From Jaltomata sinuosa (lineage: Eukaryota > Streptophyta > Magnoliopsida > Solanales > Solanaceae): DNA of 64,000 nt. Below the pieces are notes generated by a model. It worked only from the letters and a program-made list of their open reading frames with translations. It was not told the DNA's origin and searched no databases. Below, in pieces: positions 12,880-24,402 of the stretch (its first letter is position 1; the number at the start of each line of letters is the position of its first letter). The DNA lies in contig QJPP01007239.1 of assembly GCA_003996215.1 (NCBI GenBank), positions 124,001 to 188,000 of the forward strand, read 5' to 3'. The position numbers were made by a program, and so were the translations under genes.

Positions 12880-15800
12880 CATTCGTGACGACCTATTAAA
12901 TGAGGTACATTACTTCTGAAAGGGGTACATACATTTTTTTTACTCACTATAAATGGTGCGCGTTGGTTCGGAGGGGCAAACGTAGGTTTTTTAGAGTCGA
13001 AACAAGGTCCGAAAAAGGAAACGAAGTTTTTTTTGTTTTTTCGTATGTGTTAGTCCATGAATAATGTGTGATATGTGCGTCTGACGGTTTTTTGGTCGTA
13101 ATTTTTTGGGGACGTCCGTGACGACCAGTTAAATAGTGCGCGTTGGTTCGGAGTGGCCCGACCAGTTATAGTCCATGAATTTTGTGTGATATGTGAACCC
13201 GACGAATTTTTGGTCAAAATTTTTTGAGAGCGTCCGTGACGACCTACTAAATGGTGACCATTGATTCGAAAGGGCAAACGTAGATTTTTCGAGTACAAAC
13301 GAGGCCCGAAAGAGGAAATGGGGATTTTTTCATGTGCTATAGTCCATGAATTTTGTGTGATATGTCCGCCCGATGGTTTTTTTGCCCAAATTTTTTGTGG
13401 GTGTCCTTGACGACCTATTTAATGGTGCCCTTTGGTTCGGAGGGGCAAACATAGATTTTTTTAGTACAAACGAGGCCCGGAAAAGGAAATGAGAATTTTT
13501 TCATTTTTTTGTGTGCTATAGTCCATGAATTTTGAGTCACATGTGCGCTCGGTGTTTTTTTGCCAAATTTTTTTGTGGCCGTCCGTGACGACCTATGTAA
13601 TGGCACGGGTTGGTTCGGAGGGGCAAACATAGGTTTTTTCATGTACAAACGAGGCACGAAAGAGGAAATGAGGATTTTTTTGTTTTTCGTGTGCTATATA
13701 GTCCATGGATTTTGTGTGATATGTGCGCCTGGTGGTTTTTCTGCCAAAATTTTTTGTGGACGTCCTTGACGAGCTATTTAATGGCGCGGGTTGGTTCGGA
13801 GGGGAAAACGTAAGTTTTTTCGAGTACAAACGAGGCCCCGAAGAGGAAAAGGGGATTTTTCAATTTTTTTCGTACTCTATAGTCCATGGATTTTGTGTGA
13901 TATGTGCGCCCGGTGGTATTTTTACCGAATTTTTTTGTGGGCATCCGTGACGACCTATGTAATGGCACGGGTTGGTTCAGAGGGGCACACGTAGGTTTTT
14001 TATGTACAAATGAGGCACGGAAGAGGAAATGGGGAATTTTTCATTTTTCGTGTGCTAGTCCATGAGTTTTGTGTGATATGTGCGTCCGGTGGTTTTTTTG
14101 CCAAAATTTTTTGTGAGCATCCGTGACGACTTATTTAATGGCGCGGGTTGGTTCATAGGGGCAAACGTAGGTTTTTTCGCGTACAAACGAGGTCCGAAAG
14201 AGGAAGTGGGGATTTTTTTATTTTTTCGTATGCTATAGTCCATGAATTTTGTGTGATATGTGCGCCCGGTATTTTTTTATCGAATTTTTTTGTGGGCATC
14301 CATGACGACCTATTTAACAGCATGAGTTGGTTCAGAGGGGTAAACGTAGGTTTTTTCGAGTACAAATGAGGCCGGAAGAGGAAATGGGGATTTTTTCTTG
14401 TGCTATAGTCCATAGATTTTGTCTGATATGTGCGCCCAGTGATTTTTTTTGCCAAAATTTTTTATGGGCTTCAATGACGACCTATTTAATGGCGCGGGTT
14501 GGTTCGGAGGGGAAAACATAGTTTTTTTTAGTACAAATGAGACCCGGAAGAGAAAATTGAGATTTTTGTATTTTTTCGTGTACTAGTCCATGAATTTTGT
14601 GTGATATGTGCGCCCGATGTTTTTTTTGTTGAATTTTGTGTGATATGTGCATCCGATGGTTTTTTTGCTGAATTTTTTTGTGCGCGTCTGTGACGACCTA
14701 TTTAATGGTGTGCGTTGATTCGGAGGGGTAAACGTAGATTTTTCGAGTACAAACGGATCCCAAAAGAGGATATGGAGTTTCTATTTTTTCGTGTGCTATA
14801 GTCCATGGATTTTTTGTGATATGTGCATCCGGTGGTTTTTTAGCCAAAATTTTTGTGGGCGTCCGTGATGACCTATTTAATAGCGAGGGTTGTTTCAGAG
14901 GGGCAAACGTAGGTTTTTTCGAGTACAAAAGGGGCCCAAAAAAGAAAAAATGATTTTTTTCATTTTTTCGTGTGCTATAGTCTATGGATTTTGTGTGATA
15001 TGTGTCCCCGGTAGTTTTTTTGCCGAAATATTTTGTGGGCATCCGTGACGACCTATTTAATGGTGCGGGTTAGTTCGAAGGGGCAAACATAGGTCTTTTC
15101 GAGTACAAACGAGGCCCGAAAGAGCAAATGGAGATTTTTCCATTTTTTCGTGTGCTATACTCCAAAGATTTTGTGTGATATGTGCGCCTGGTGGTCTTTT
15201 TGCCAAAAAAATTTATGGGCGTCCATGACAACCTATTTAATGGCAAGAGTTGGTTCGGAGGGGCAAACATAGGTTTTTTCGAGTATAAATGAGGTCCGAA
15301 AGAGAAAATGGAGATATTTTTATTTTTTCGTGTGCTATAGTCCATGAATTTTGTGTTATAAGTGCGCCCAGTGGATTTTTTGCTGATTTTTTTTGTGGGC
15401 ATCAGTGATGACCTATTTAATGACACGGGTTAGTTCGTAGGGGCAAACGTAGGTTTTTTTGCGTACAAACGAGGCCCGAAAGAGGAAGTGGGGATTTTTC
15501 TGTTTTTCGTGTGCTATAGTCCATGAAATTTGTGCGAGATGTGCGCCCGGTGATTTTTTTGCCAAAATATTTTGGGGGTGATTGTAATAACCCATTTAAT
15601 GGTGCGGGTTGGTTCGGAGGTGCAAACATAGGGGTTTTTTAGTACAAACGTGGCCTGAAAGAGAAAATGGGGATTTTTTTATTTCTTCGTGTGCTATAGT
15701 CCATGAATTTTTTGTGATATGTGCGTTCAGTGATTTTTTGCCAATTTTTTTTGTGGACATTCATGACGACCTATTTAATGGCGCAGGTTTATTCGTAGGG

Positions 15801-18800
15801 GTAAACGTAGGTATTTTCTCATACAAACAAGGCCCGGAAGAGGAAGTGGGATTTTTTTATTTTTTCGTGTGCTATAGTCCATGAATTTTGTGTGAGATGT
15901 GCGCCCGGTAGTTTTTTTGCCAAACTTTTTTGTGGACGTCTGTGACGATCTTGTGGGGTCCGTGACAACCTATTTAATGGCACGGGTTGGTTTGGAGAGG
16001 CAAACATAAGTTTTTTCAAGTACAAACGAGGCTCGAAAGAGAAAATGAGAATTTTCCCATTTTTTGTGTGCTATGTCCATGAATTTTGTGTTATATGTTC
16101 GCCCGGTGATTGTTTTGCCAAAATTTTTTGTAGACGTCTATCACAGCCTATTTAATGGCGCGGGTTGATTCGTAGGGGCGAACATAGATTTTTTCGAGTA
16201 CAAACGAGGCCCGTAAGTGGAAATGGAGGTTTTTCCATTTTTTTCGTCTACTATAATCCATGGATTTTGTGTGATATGTGCGCCCGGTGGTTTTTTGGTT
16301 GAAATTTTTTTTGGGCATTCGTGACGACCTATTTAATGGCGCGGTTTTGTTAAGGGCAAACGTAGATATTTTTGAGTACAAACGAGGCCCAAAAGAGGAA
16401 ATGGGAATTTTTCTATTTTTTCGTGTGCTATAGTCCATGGATTTTGTGTGATATGTGCGCCCGGTGGTTTTTTGTTGAATTTTTTTGTGGGCTTCAGTGA
16501 CGACCTATTTAATTGTGTGATTTGGGTCGGAGGGGAAAATGTAGGTTTTTTCAAGTACAAACAAGGCCCGAAAGTGAAAATGGGGATTTTTTCATTTTTC
16601 ATGTGCTATAGTTCGTGGATTTTGTGTGATATGTGCGCCCGGTATTTTTTTTGCCAAAGTTTTTTGTCTTTCACGACTTATTTAATGGCGCGAGTTGGTT
16701 CAGAAGGGCAAACGTAGGTTTTTTCGAGTACAAACGAGGCCCGAAAGAGGAAATAGGGGGTTTTTCATTTTTTCGTGTGCTATAGTCCATGAATTTTGTG
16801 TGATATGTTCGCCTGGTGGTTTTTTAGCCAAAATTTTTTGTGGGCGTCCGTGAAGACTTATTTAATGGTGAGGATTGGTTAGGAGGGGCAAATGTAGATT
16901 TTTTCGAGTACAAACGAGGCCCGAAAGAGAAAATGAAATTTTTTCATTTTTAATAGTCCATGAAATTTGTGTGATATGCGCGCCTGGTGGTTTTCTTGTT
17001 AAACTTTTTTGTGGACATCAGTGATGACTTATTTAATGGCACGGGTTGGTTCGAAGGGGCAAACGTAGGTTTTTTCGAGTACGAACTAGGCTCAGAAGAG
17101 GAAATGAGGATTTTTTCAATTTTCGTGTGCTATAGTTCGTGAATTTTTTGTGATAAGTGCGCCCGTGATGTTTTTACCAAAAGTTTTTATGGACGTCCGT
17201 GACGGCTTATGTAATCGTGCGGGTTGGTTCTGATATGCAAATGTAGGTTTTTCAAAGTACAAACAATGCCCGGAAGAGGAACGGAGATTTTTTCAATTTT
17301 TCGTGTGCTATAGTCCATGGATTTTGTGTGATATGTGCGACCGGTGATTTTTTTGCCAAAATTTTTTGTGGGTGTCCGTGACGACCTATTTAATGGCACG
17401 GGTTGATTTGGAGGGGCAAACATAGGTGTTTTCGAATACAAATGAGGCACGGGAGAGAGAATGGAGATTTGAAATTTTTTCATGTGCTATAGTCCATGAA
17501 TTTTGTGTGATATGTGCACCCGATGATTTTTTTGCCAATTTTTTTTTTTGATGTTCGTGACAATTTATTTATTGGAACGAGTTAGTTGAGGGGCAAACGC
17601 AGATTTTTTCGAGTACAAAGGAGGCTCGGAAGAGGAAATGGGAATTTTTCCATTTCTTTCGTATGCTATAGTTCATAGATTTTGTGTGATATATTCGCGC
17701 CGATGATTTTTTTGTGGACGTCTATCACGACTTATTTAATAGCGTGGGTTGGTTCGTAGGGGTAAACATAGATTTTTTCGAGTACAAACGAGGCCCGTAA
17801 GAGAAATAGGGATTTTTCCATTTTCGTCTGCTATAGTCCATGGATTTTGTGTGATATGTGCGCCCGGTGGTTTTTTAGTCAAAAAATTTTGTGGGCATCC
17901 GTGACGACCTATTTAATGGCGCGGGTTTGTTCTGAAGGGCAAACGTAGATTTTTTCGAGTACAAAGGAGGCTCGGAAGAGGAAACAGGGATTTTTCCATT
18001 TTTTCGTGTGCTATATAGTCCATGAATTTTGTGTGATACGTGCGCCCAGTGGTTTTTTTGTTGAAATTTTTGTTGGGCGTCAGTGACGACCTATTTAATT
18101 ATGCGGGTTGGTTCGGAGGGGAAAATGTAGGTTTTTTCAAGTACAAACAAGGCTCGAACGTGGAAATGGGGATTTTTTCATTTTTCGTGTGCTATAGTCC
18201 ATGAATTTTGTGTGATATGTGCGCCCGGTGATATTTTTGCCAAAATTTTTTGTGGGCATCCATGATGATCTATTTAAAGGCGCGGGTTAGTTCAGAGGGG
18301 TAAACGTAAGTTTTTTCGAGTACAAACAAGGCCCGTACGAGGAAATGGGGATTTTTTCATTTTTTTCGTGTGCTATAGTCCATAGATTTTGTGTCATATG
18401 TGCGCCCGGTGATTTTTTTGCTGAAGTTTTTTGAGGACGTCCGTGACGACCTATTAAATGGTGCGTGTTTGTTTGTAGGGGCAAACGTAGGTTTTTTTGA
18501 GTCAAAATGAGTCTCGCAACAGGAAATGGAGATTTTTTCATTTTTAGTGTTTGTTAGTCCATGAATTTTGTGTGATATGTGCGCCCGATGATTTTTTGGC
18601 AAACATTTTTAGGGTGCGTCCGTGACGACCTATTAAATGATGCGCGTTGGTTCGGAGGGGCAAACATAGATTTTCTTGAGTCGAAACGAGGATCCGAAAG
18701 CAGGAAATGGTGATTTTTTTAATTTTTGGTGTGTGTTAATTCATGAATTTTGAGTGATATGTGCGTCCGATGATTTTTTTGCTAAAATCATAAGGGAGCG

Positions 18801-19010
18801 TCCGTGACGACCTATTAAATGGTGTGCATTGCTTTTGAAAGGCGTATGTATATTTTTTTACTCGTTATGAGGCCGAAAGCAGGAAATGGTGATTTTTTTA
18901 ATTTTTGGTGTGTTAGTTCATGAATTTTGAGTGATATGTGTGTCCTGCATTTTTTTTTTTTGCTAAATTTATGGGAGAGCGTTTGTGATGACCCATTAAA
19001 TTATGCGAAT
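12880..19010 (+). repeat. Tandem array of ~34 units of a ~180-bp satellite-like repeat
   Basis: Landmark phrases recur every 176-182 bp (occasional outliers such as 167 and 213): GTCCGTGACGACCTATTTAA, then GGTTGGTTCGGAGGGGCAAA, CGAGTACAAACGAGGCCCG, AGAGGAAATGGGGATTTTTT, GTGCTATAGTCCATGAATTT and TGTGTGATATGTGCGCCCGG. Sampled starts of the CTATAGTCCATG landmark are about 13331, 13511, 13690, 13871, 14050 and 14230. All units face the same way. Units at both edges carry a variant (CCTATTAAATG, ACTCG/ACTCAC near the CGAGTACAAA position) that differs from the homogeneous centre. Open frames on both strands through the array are by-products of its low stop density. I do not match it to any named Solanum satellite (such as TGRI). 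Confidence 0.95.
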
Positions 19011-19222
19011 TACTTTTGGAAGCGATACCACTTGCATAAAATCATGTGTTGCACCATTGATCTAATCCCCTATTGGTACAAATATGGTATGTGCTTTCTC
19101 TTTCCTACATTAGTATCACCACAATTTATGGAGCACTTTGTACATCACTTACCATATTTCCCAAAATTGTAAAGCTTATTTTGATTATGTAATTAAATTA
19201 CTTTCAAAAGTAGGAATAAGTA

Positions 19223-19304
19223 GTCGATATGTCCGAGTGGTTAAGGAGACAGACTCGAAATCTGTTGGGCTTTGCCTGCGCAGGTTCGAATCCTGCTGTC
19301 GACG
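19223..19304 (+). tRNA. tRNA-Ser (CGA anticodon, reads UCG)
   Basis: An 82-nt cloverleaf. The acceptor stem GTCGATA pairs with TGTCGAC at 19297-19303, with discriminator G at 19304. The anticodon stem is ACAGA/TCTGT with loop CTCGAAA and anticodon CGA at 19256-19258. The T arm is GCAGG-TTCGAAT-CCTGC at 19280-19296. The long variable arm TTGGGCTTTGCCTGC marks it as a class II serine tRNA. There is no intron. Box B GGTTCGAATCC is present, and a T-run starting about 19309 supplies the Pol III terminator. It looks fully functional. It lies about 0.2 kb beyond the end of the 180-bp array. Confidence 0.96.
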
Positions 19305-19539
19305 CCCCTTTTTTATTTTTTCCCCTCGCACTAACGGTGGAAGCCATGACTTGAAGTTTCATGGGTTAAGTTCTCACAACGACCTCGAGTTAATATTACA
19401 ATAATAGCTAAGTCACGATAAAACCAATTCACTAAAACTTTTGATATATATACATATCTAGATAAAAGTTTTGGAGTTCTCGTGAACCTACATGACATAC
19501 TGTGAATCCGCTCTTGTTTAATATATTATACTACACTAT

Positions 19540-22500
19540 CTATAAGTTCAATGGCATGAAAGCTCCATGAAATCCATATGGCACTCTACTTGGTAATATG
19601 ATTATAGCAACAGCCTCACCTTCAAATTTTTTTGCATCAACTATATAAACCTGCAACATGAAATTATAGGAATATCATAATAAACTTAACTATGTCTATA
19701 TTTGTCCCTCCTTACAGAATTCACTGGGTTGACTAATTCAGATTCGCGTCTCAAAAAGGTCAATATGGAGCTATTTGTTTCTTAAAAGCCAGCTCATATA
19801 ATTACAACAAATACATATAAAAGATAGCATGATCCATAAAAAAGAATGACACGCACAAATCGAGAATCAACTTACTTGAGATTGATTTGTATATTCATTG
19901 TGTGTGAATGCAACTATCCAACCATCATCTTCATCAACACCTTCAAGTTTTGGAACAAATGTAGCTCCACTACAAAAAGTGTTCTTTGGGAAAATGTGAT
20001 ACTCAACCTTAATCAGATCATCCTAATTGATCAACATTAATAAGAATATCAATTAGATAAATGAATATTACACTTTTAGAAAATGTCAACATAATATTAT
20101 TGTCACAAATTTATAAGTACCAATTACCTTAGAAATTTCAACTTGTCTTTCTTCAAAATGAAGTTTGGCTAGCCCTCCAAATTTAGCAAATCCTCCTGAT
20201 AAATACTTTGCTATATTCAACATATATGTCATCATGAGCTCTAGTTAGTAACATGAAAAAGTTTGTTCACTATTCCACTAAGAGGGGGGGGGGGGGGGAT
20301 ATTTAGTAACGGATAACTTTTGTCGCAAAATAACAAAAATTCGTCGTTAAATTTTATTTAACAACGAATTTTGTGTTTTTGGCGGTACTAAAAATATCTC
20401 ATTTCAAGTTGAAAATAGAGTGCTAACCAGAGCTAGAGAAAGCTTCTGAATTAACAAGTTGTACATAGCCAAATTTGTTTTTAAGACCAATGAAGTCTTC
20501 ATTGATCATTGGGAATTCCATAATAAACTGATGATCAGTAGAAGTTAAATTTTTCATCTTCACATCACCCGTTCTCATGTTTAACCTCCATTCACAAACA
20601 TCAAAAAAAGAAAAAATATCATTTGACGATTCAACATTATCTTTATTGGAACTTGTCTCGTTCAACGCGTCCAAATTCAACCCTGCCTCATCTACTGTGA
20701 GGTTTGGTCTTGGTATAATCCATCTTCGAGCTCTACATGCCCTCACCACCACCTTTTACACACAAAAAAAAACAATGACATTAAATCAAATTAATTAAGC
20801 AATTTTACTAGTTTCATGATAAAATAAATTTGAAATTAAATCAAGTTAAAGAAAATGTAAAAGTACCTCATCATTATCTTCAAAACAATTAATTAGGTGA
20901 AATACATAACATGGTTCAACTTCAAACCATTTAATGGAATTAGCATCACCATAACGTGGCATTATTCCAATTCTTGCATATCCATCTTCATCATATTTTA
21001 TTAATCTGCAAAATCATATATATTAATTAAAGGATTTAATAAAATGTATTTAAGTAAATTGTAGAATGATTAGAAGTTTTTTATATATATAAGATGTTGG
21101 AAATACTTACTGTCCTCCACTAATAAGTCTGTTTAGGTCAATAGTTAGTGGAAAATCCAAAATCACATTGTACCTACACATAAAATTGAAATGTACCATA
21201 TTAGAATAACATAATACGTAAACGTGCATTTTAACTTGACTAACAGTTGGTATTTATGCCCTCAACTTGTGTGCACAAGTAGATACTTAAACTTGTACAA
21301 AGTTGAACAAGTAAACACGCGCGTCCTACATGATGTCTTATGGGACGTCTCACGTGAATTACCATGGGGACCTATTATTACGAATACACAAAACTTAAAC
21401 TCATGAGTAACAATTACCTTTTTGTAACTCCTATTTCATGGCAAAGAATACACTTATTGAATTTGAGATCCACCTTGTGAACCATTTGCTTTCCATCAGC
21501 TGGAAATTTATAAATAAATTAGAAAATTAACAAAAAAAATTCAATTGAAGTCTACTAATTTAGTTTCAAAATAGAAAATAACCTACCTGAAATGACTCCT
21601 AGCTCAAAGTAAGGCTTTATTGGATATGTCCCCATTATAACAAGTTCACCCGTACCTGGAACTTTCTGTTGAGATATAATATAATTAACATAAATTTTAA
21701 CATGCGTTCAACTCATAAAAAAGAATCAACTCCAGACGTGAGGGACATGTGAGTCATTTTTTTGAACAATTACCTTTGGGTGGGCTGTGAATGATTGACT
21801 CCAAGCTCCATTGACAGTCCAATTTCCCAAAGTTTCAAGTGTTTGTATGTTTATCTCTTGAGGCATGTGATTTTCAGCAATTGAATAGTACTTCTTTGAG
21901 TGCTCAAAAACATTTGTATTGCTTAGGTATTTGTGGAATACACCATATCTCATCTGCAAGACAATAAGGATATTACACATAGTATTCAAAACATTATTAG
22001 TGTGAGTGCGTGCGTTGCGCGTGTATTTCGTCTGAGTACAAAATTTTAAAAATTAGTGTGTATATGTAACTTAAATTTTAGTGTTATCTAGAATGATGTC
22101 AAATATTTTGGAACATCCTAACATTGAGATAATGCTAGATATCCTTCACCCGTAACCAGAGTTCTTTGGTTAAGCGTGTGCTTCAACATCTAAGTTCCAC
22201 ACAAGGAATCTCCTGCTCTTAAGGATAAATTACGATATTTGATAAACTGACAGATCAAACACGTAATTTATCTCAATGAACTTGGCGTATGCTCCTTTAG
22301 TTTATTAGGGCTATAGTGTTTACTTGCTTATGATCACTAATTAACAACAAAATCATGAGTTTCATAACTCGACCAGGGGGTTCGTATCTTTATATGACCC
22401 CCAGAAAAATAACGATAGACAGAGTAAGAGCTCGTGCCCTGGGTATATATGGAAATATTTTTGATAGGAACTTCTTTTTTCAATTGAGTCTTACACGATG

Positions 22501-24327
22501 CGAATCTAGATTAATTAAGACCCTAATACGGATACGAGACACCGAGTGAGAAACCAAAAAAATGTTTGATAGTTCATGACATACCAGATTCAAAATGCAA
22601 GCCATCAAAACAGCAAGAGTATCCCCTTCCATATTAGGAAGAAAACTTGGTTTCTTTCTATCCTTTTCCATGTTGAATGTGTCTGTTTCTACATATTTGT
22701 TCTTGTACAATATATTCCATTTCTTGCCTTTTCCTTTTTCTTTTGTGAAGTATAAAGCATGAAGCATTCCTTCACCTTCAATCCATAAATGACTTGATTT
22801 TCCAAATATTGACTTGGTTGATTTTAATCCTCCAAAAAGAGGATTTGCTCCTGCATTCAGAGACAAATTCGAAATTTAAATTTGATAAGTTCAATCTTTA
22901 GATTATTATCACTGAAGTTGAACCTATTGTAAAATAATTTTACCTAGCTAATTTCACTTATTAATTATGAGCGCAAAGTTTCTTTCTTGTAGTTATCTTC
23001 TAGATGACCTGATAGTGTATTAAAAAAATTCAACATTTTTTCCTACCGTTTCTTAGGTAAACACCCTCTGGAAAATCATTTGGAATTTTCCCTTCAATTT
23101 CAGTCACTTTGACAGCTTCTCCAATCTCTTCAACAGGTGCAAAATTACTCTGTGAATTATATGTATTTAATTTGTACGTGAAAAAGGAGTCCAAAAAAAA
23201 TATTACTAAAAAATACAGAGTGATCTGAAATATGTATATATTAAAAAGTGTGATAATGAAAATATATGTATATATATCTACCTGAGATGGGAGCAAAGGT
23301 TGATCCACAAATTCAAAGTTCAAATCTACGAAAGTGTCCAATAATTTGAAAGAAATTTCCTTCATAACTTTTGGAACATCCATTATCAAGGCAAAATGTT
23401 CAAAATTTGTCAAAAATGGCTGTTCCACAATAAAAATGAAGCAAGTTTTAATTAGCTTGAAATTCAAAATTAATATTGGACCAAGAAATATATGTAATTC
23501 GCCATCATTTGAAATAGTAATTTAGCTTGCGTTTGGACATGCAATATAAAGTCATGATTTCAAATCAGCATTTCAACATGCGCTTCGGGGTCATGATTTT
23601 AAATCCTAAATCTCCAAAAGCATGATTTGGAATTTCAAATCGTGATTTCAACTTTTTTAAATGTAATACTTGACCCATAAGTTTATAATCTGTAAAAAGA
23701 AAGACCCGTCATTTTAAATTTTACAAAAAAAGACTCATGCTCGACGTGAAGAGATTGTTCGTACCATGTGAAAAGATTATATTAAAGAATAGATAGTTAC
23801 TACTATTGTTGACTAGTGAATCTTTATAATATTATGTGTATTCGAAAGTTTGTAATCGCAAATATTTATTTATAAAAGGAACATAAATATTTATGAGATT
23901 TATCAATGTGGCATCATAGGATGTTTCGATATCTTGTTTATGCAGTGTGATTTGTTTATTTGGTAAGATTATGTAAGGATTGAGAAAATTTTGATAGTAT
24001 TTATAACTTGTGGGGTTATTATGTTTATGAAAAAAAATACAACTTACGAAATTCAAATTGCATGTCCATCATCTAATTGTTGGCTCAGAATAACCAGCCC
24101 AATAATAAACTCTACTAAATCGAATTATTCTTCTTATCTTGGAACTATTATACAATCGAAATTAAGTGTGAATCATAAATAAATAAATACATAATAATTC
24201 TTGAGGTTTTAAAATGTTTTACCTTCAAAGTAGATGAGACAGAAGCTCTCAAGTCTTTAAATTTGGGTGTAAGAGGCTTTTTTAAACAACAATAATTAAC
24301 TTGACATGCATAAATACAAGCAGCCAT
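19540..24327 (-). CDS. Carotenoid cleavage dioxygenase (RPE65 family), intact copy A, 13 exons
   Basis: Exons (minus strand): 24327-24223, 23419-23282, 23149-23047, 22850-22585, 21953-21774, 21665-21587, 21499-21418, 21173-21111, 21005-20867, 20752-20428, 20195-20128, 20022-19876 and 19650-19540. They sum to 1806 nt (601 aa) with every junction GT-AG and in frame. A non-heme iron enzyme that splits carotenoid or apocarotenoid double bonds. All four iron-ligand histidines are visible: H262 (SFTAHPK), H311 (ILCHEIGV), H375 (YVFHLINCFED) and H593 (VPYGFHGAFMP). Other signatures are EGVYLRNG, NPLFGGLKSTKS and EGEGMLHALYF. The multi-exon structure and these motifs place it nearer CCD1 and the zaxinone-synthase-like clade than the mostly intronless NCED/CCD4 genes; the substrate is not deducible. 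The Ser/Lys-containing N-terminus could be a weak plastid signal. A TATA motif at 24395-24402 fits this ATG. It is one of two tandem copies. Confidence 0.93.
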
Positions 24328-24394
24328 TGATTTTCTTTACACTATTTTTCTAATATATTGTGAAGAAGTGGATAAGAAAATTTTATTTGGGATG

Positions 24395-24402
24395 AATTTA
24401 TA
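24395..24402 (-). promoter_or_regulatory. TATA box of CCD copy A
   Basis: TATAAATT on the minus strand about 68 bp upstream of the ATG at 24327. The same motif in a similar context is kept upstream of copy B (32336-32343), which supports its function. Confidence 0.6.

Noticed and set aside
12955..18602. Many 60-118-aa open frames on both strands with recurring peptides such as GRTYHTKSMDYSTRKN
   Set aside because: They follow the 180-bp repeat period, occur on both strands at once and are broken at irregular places. They reflect a stop-poor repeat unit, not a repetitive protein.
12880..19010. Regularly spaced repeats as a CRISPR-like array
   Set aside because: The units are contiguous and similar along their whole length with no unique spacers, and the DNA is from a plant nucleus. 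This is a satellite-type array.
23522..23690. Possible MITE in CCD copy A intron 1 (GCGTTTGGACATGCAATATA …)
   Set aside because: It looks like a common Solanaceae MITE fragment, but I could not define the second terminus, so it is not listed as a feature.
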